Source: a bacterium
GTDB taxonomy: Bacteria; Margulisbacteria; Marinamargulisbacteria; UBA817; JABISL01
Assembly (NCBI GenBank): GCA_018700055.1
Contig: JABISL010000005.1
Location: 78,707-142,706 of the forward strand
DNA: 64,000 bases
Reading direction: 5' to 3'
Under the pieces are notes generated by a model that was not told the DNA's origin, did not search any database, and saw only the letters and a list, made by a program, of their open reading frames with translations. The position numbers and the translations under genes were made by a program. Positions 61,993 through 64,000 of the stretch are shown piece after piece (position 1 is the stretch's first letter; each line of letters begins with the position of its first letter).

Positions 61993-63288
61993 CTAACCTA
62001 TGTATTTGTAGCTTGGTCTAATCACCCTTTTTCCTGATAGAGCCTCTTCTATTCGATGCGCACACCATCCAGCCGTACGAGCCATAGCAAACATAGGCGT
62101 ATAGACCGCTTCCGGTATTCCGAGACAGTCATAAACAAACCCGGAAAAGAAATCAACATTCGGCGCAATAACCTTGTCTGACCCTTTGATCTCTTGAAAT
62201 ACTTTGGGCCCTTCTTCAGCAATGGTGAGATATAAATTAAGCTCGTCTTGCCGGCCTTTGGCTTCCGCCAATGCCTTGGCTTGCCCAAGCAGTACAGTCG
62301 CTCTAGGATCCGACTTGGTATACACCGCATGTCCCAGCCCATAAATCTTCCCGGATCGATCCCCTGATTCTTTTCGAACCAACTGACCGAGGTAATCTTT
62401 GACTTGATCTACATTACCCCAGTCCGACACATTAGCTTTAATGTCGGCCATCATATCCATGACCTTTTTGTTAGCCGCGCCATGCAAAGGTCCTTTTAGA
62501 CTTCCCAATGCTGAAGTGACCGCACCATAAAGGTCCGTCCCACTCGACGTCACTACAGCTGTCGTAAATGTCGAATTATTACCGCCACCATGCTCAGCAT
62601 GCAAAATCAAACAAAGGTCCAATATATCCCGTTCCAAGGGATCTACAGCCTGACCTTCACGTAACATATAAAGAAAGTTTTCAGCTAGCGAGACCCCTTT
62701 TTTAGGGGGAAGATAGGTAGGGTTAGTGCCATATGCAGATAAGTACCCATAAGCCGTTAACATTGGCATCTTGGCAATAAGTGCCAATGTTTTAATTAGG
62801 TTCGCTACGGGATCGATTCCTTCTGGCGATTCATCTTCTGTATACAATGCAGATACAGCCGTCTGTAATTTATTCATAACGTTTTGGCTAGGAAGAGATT
62901 TAATAGCATGATCAACAATACGATCACTTACGGTTTGATTCTCAGAAATAGTGTCGAAAAGCTGCTGTATTTCTTCGTCCGTAGGGTGCCGTCCCACTAG
63001 CAATAAAAAGACGGTTTTCTCAAACCCAAATCCACCTTGAGTTACATCTTTAACCAAGTCCTCTATCATGATACCTCGGTACCGTAATTCCCCATCCACA
63101 GGTTCCAAAATCTCCAACGGTTTTTTCATTCCAATTACAGACGATATCTTGGACAGTCCAGCGACTACACCGCTTCCATCTGCGTTTCGCAAGCCACGCT
63201 TCACATCCAACTTCGCGTAAAGAGACGCCTCAATTGTATTATTTTCGATTAAATCTTCTTTTAACTGAGCGAGCCAAGAATCTGACAT
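61993..63288 (-). CDS. gltA: Citrate synthase
   Basis: This 431-residue enzyme has the type II citrate synthase layout: GLRNADGSGVVAGLSKISSV, then LILHAEHGGGNNSTF with the catalytic His, GPLHGAANKKVM, LGHAVYTKSDPRA and NVDFFSGFVYDCLGI with the catalytic Asp. The very short N-terminus and the AEHGGGNNS motif are like the non-canonical citrate/2-methylcitrate forms, so 2-methylcitrate synthase is possible. AAGGAACC precedes the ATG. Confidence 0.9.
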   Translation of the reverse strand: MSDSWLAQLKEDLIENNTIEASLYAKLDVKRGLRNADGSGVVAGLSKISSVIGMKKPLEILEPVDGELRYRGIMIEDLVKDVTQGGFGFEKTVFLLLVGRHPTDEEIQQLFDTISENQTVSDRIVDHAIKSLPSQNVMNKLQTAVSALYTEDESPEGIDPVANLIKTLALIAKMPMLTAYGYLSAYGTNPTYLPPKKGVSLAENFLYMLREGQAVDPLERDILDLCLILHAEHGGGNNSTFTTAVVTSSGTDLYGAVTSALGSLKGPLHGAANKKVMDMMADIKANVSDWGNVDQVKDYLGQLVRKESGDRSGKIYGLGHAVYTKSDPRATVLLGQAKALAEAKGRQDELNLYLTIAEEGPKVFQEIKGSDKVIAPNVDFFSGFVYDCLGIPEAVYTPMFAMARTAGWCAHRIEEALSGKRVIRPSYKYIG

Positions 63289-63341
63289 AAAACGGTTCCT
63301 TTATCCCCCACTAAACTACTAAACAGTGTAGCGTATCTAAG

Positions 63342-64000
63342 TTATTTATTCGATGTGTTCACTTTAAGGTTACTAGAAGCTTCCATTGCCTCAATCCCTT
63401 TCAACAATTGATCAATCCGTTTATATCGATCTCCCACGCGTTTACCTAAACGCGAAATGGCCTTATCCAACTGACGATTTTCAGACTCCAATCGATGCAA
63501 AACCCTGTCTAATTCCTTATACGGCTTTCGCAAGTCATCGGGATCCAAACGAGAATCCAACGTCTCAATGATAACCGACAATTCTTTTTGAGTTACTGCA
63601 ATCCGTTTCGCCAAAGCTTGGATGGAAACCAAAGCAATCCCATCCGCATCCACTGTACTAATATGTTTTTCATCACGTCCCAGTCCATACGCCTCATAAA
63701 AGTCTTGAGCCATTGGGCCGATATGCCGATCTTTTTTAGTTTCTTTTTGCTTACTCTTATACTCCCACTCTTGGATTTTCATCCCTTCCAACTTAGTCAG
63801 AATCGCGTCACTATCCACACCCGTTAAGTTAGTTTTCTTATTTCGATCACTCACAACAGCCCACGACCCACTACCGCTATCCAATACCACACCACCATCA
63901 CCGACTCCGGTATAGAACGCTACACCACCACTCGCTTTGACAATGAATTGATTATCTTTTTCCGTGGTCATTCCGGTAGACTCCGCCCCATCACTCCATA
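63342..64000 (-). CDS. Protein with C-terminal peptidase S74 intramolecular chaperone domain (5' partial)
   Basis: The frame is open to the right edge, so the start is missing; an internal ATG at 63971 is not the start because WSDGAESTG precedes it in frame. The region SDRNKKTNLTGVDSDAILTKLEG...EWEYKSK...GPMAQDFYEAYGLG is the S74 chaperone domain, which trimerises tail-spike, fibre or adhesin proteins and then cuts itself off. A beta-rich SGGVAFYTG part precedes it. A C-terminal coiled coil follows (residues rich in Leu/Lys/Asp). Could be an adhesin or phage-derived fibre. Confidence 0.88.
   Translation of the reverse strand, partial: WSDGAESTGMTTEKDNQFIVKASGGVAFYTGVGDGGVVLDSGSGSWAVVSDRNKKTNLTGVDSDAILTKLEGMKIQEWEYKSKQKETKKDRHIGPMAQDFYEAYGLGRDEKHISTVDADGIALVSIQALAKRIAVTQKELSVIIETLDSRLDPDDLRKPYKELDRVLHRLESENRQLDKAISRLGKRVGDRYKRIDQLLKGIEAMEASSNLKVNTSNK

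Overview
This window looks like a chromosomal segment of a diderm, aerobic to microaerobic, heterotrophic bacterium of moderate-to-low GC. It carries a TolC-type outer-membrane channel with an RND pump, a complete cbb3 oxidase locus, citrate synthase, acetoacetyl-CoA synthetase, class I fructose-bisphosphatase, MetX/MetW methionine synthesis and UppP. I cannot place the lineage from sequence alone. The fused CcoN-CcoO subunit, one-haem CcoP, S74-chaperone protein and several large ankyrin/effector-like proteins would fit an uncultured lineage such as Marinamargulisbacteria, but that is only a guess. I see no rRNA, tRNA, CRISPR array or transposase gene.

Layout. 1-3757: three minus-strand genes of unknown function, including a large protein that runs off the left edge and has colicin/translocator-like hydrophobic segments. 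3860-7327: a minus-strand sulfur/persulfide operon (rhodanese, TauE exporter, MBL hydrolase, pirin, VF530), divergent from a CsoR-family repressor. Two near-identical operators lie between them. 7391-14915: cbb3 oxidase cluster ccoI-S-NO-Q-P-G plus a TauE/DsbD-like protein. 14896-25491: SRPBCC, DoxX, acetoacetyl-CoA synthetase, a nonsense-mutated GST, an RND-TolC-PadR efflux operon, a decayed gene, EamA and DUF1653. 25470-33647: aminotransferase, YchJ, Tex, Uup, small membrane-associated genes, a flavoprotein and a PhnA-like domain. 33736-43079: RNA-remodelling block of three DEAD-box helicases, a YbiT-like ABC-F protein, an S4 protein and an RRM protein, interrupted by a SulP transporter. 43202-53666: mixed housekeeping (TypA, Fbp, DUF167, TPR, CDGSH, UppP, MetX/MetW, PlsC, RNA pseudouridine synthase). 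53673-64000: sugar genes (phosphohexomutase, RfbD, RpiB) and citrate synthase interleaved with large unknown, ankyrin and S74 proteins.

Cross-cutting features. Many first-in-operon genes have a TANNNT -10 hexamer 6-9 nt before the start codon and no Shine-Dalgarno sequence, which predicts leaderless or nearly leaderless mRNAs. Internal operon genes use Shine-Dalgarno sites and 1-4 nt overlaps. A GC-rich structured repeat occurs just after four stop codons. One copy is bracketed by a 19-bp direct repeat made from the end of the helicase gene.

The most unusual items are a 771-residue protein ending in a HicA-toxin-like domain behind an ankyrin-like repeat, the CsoR-type regulator between a sulfur operon and the copper/cbb3 genes, a YbiT-like ABC-F protein with a degenerate second ATP site, and the structured post-stop repeat.
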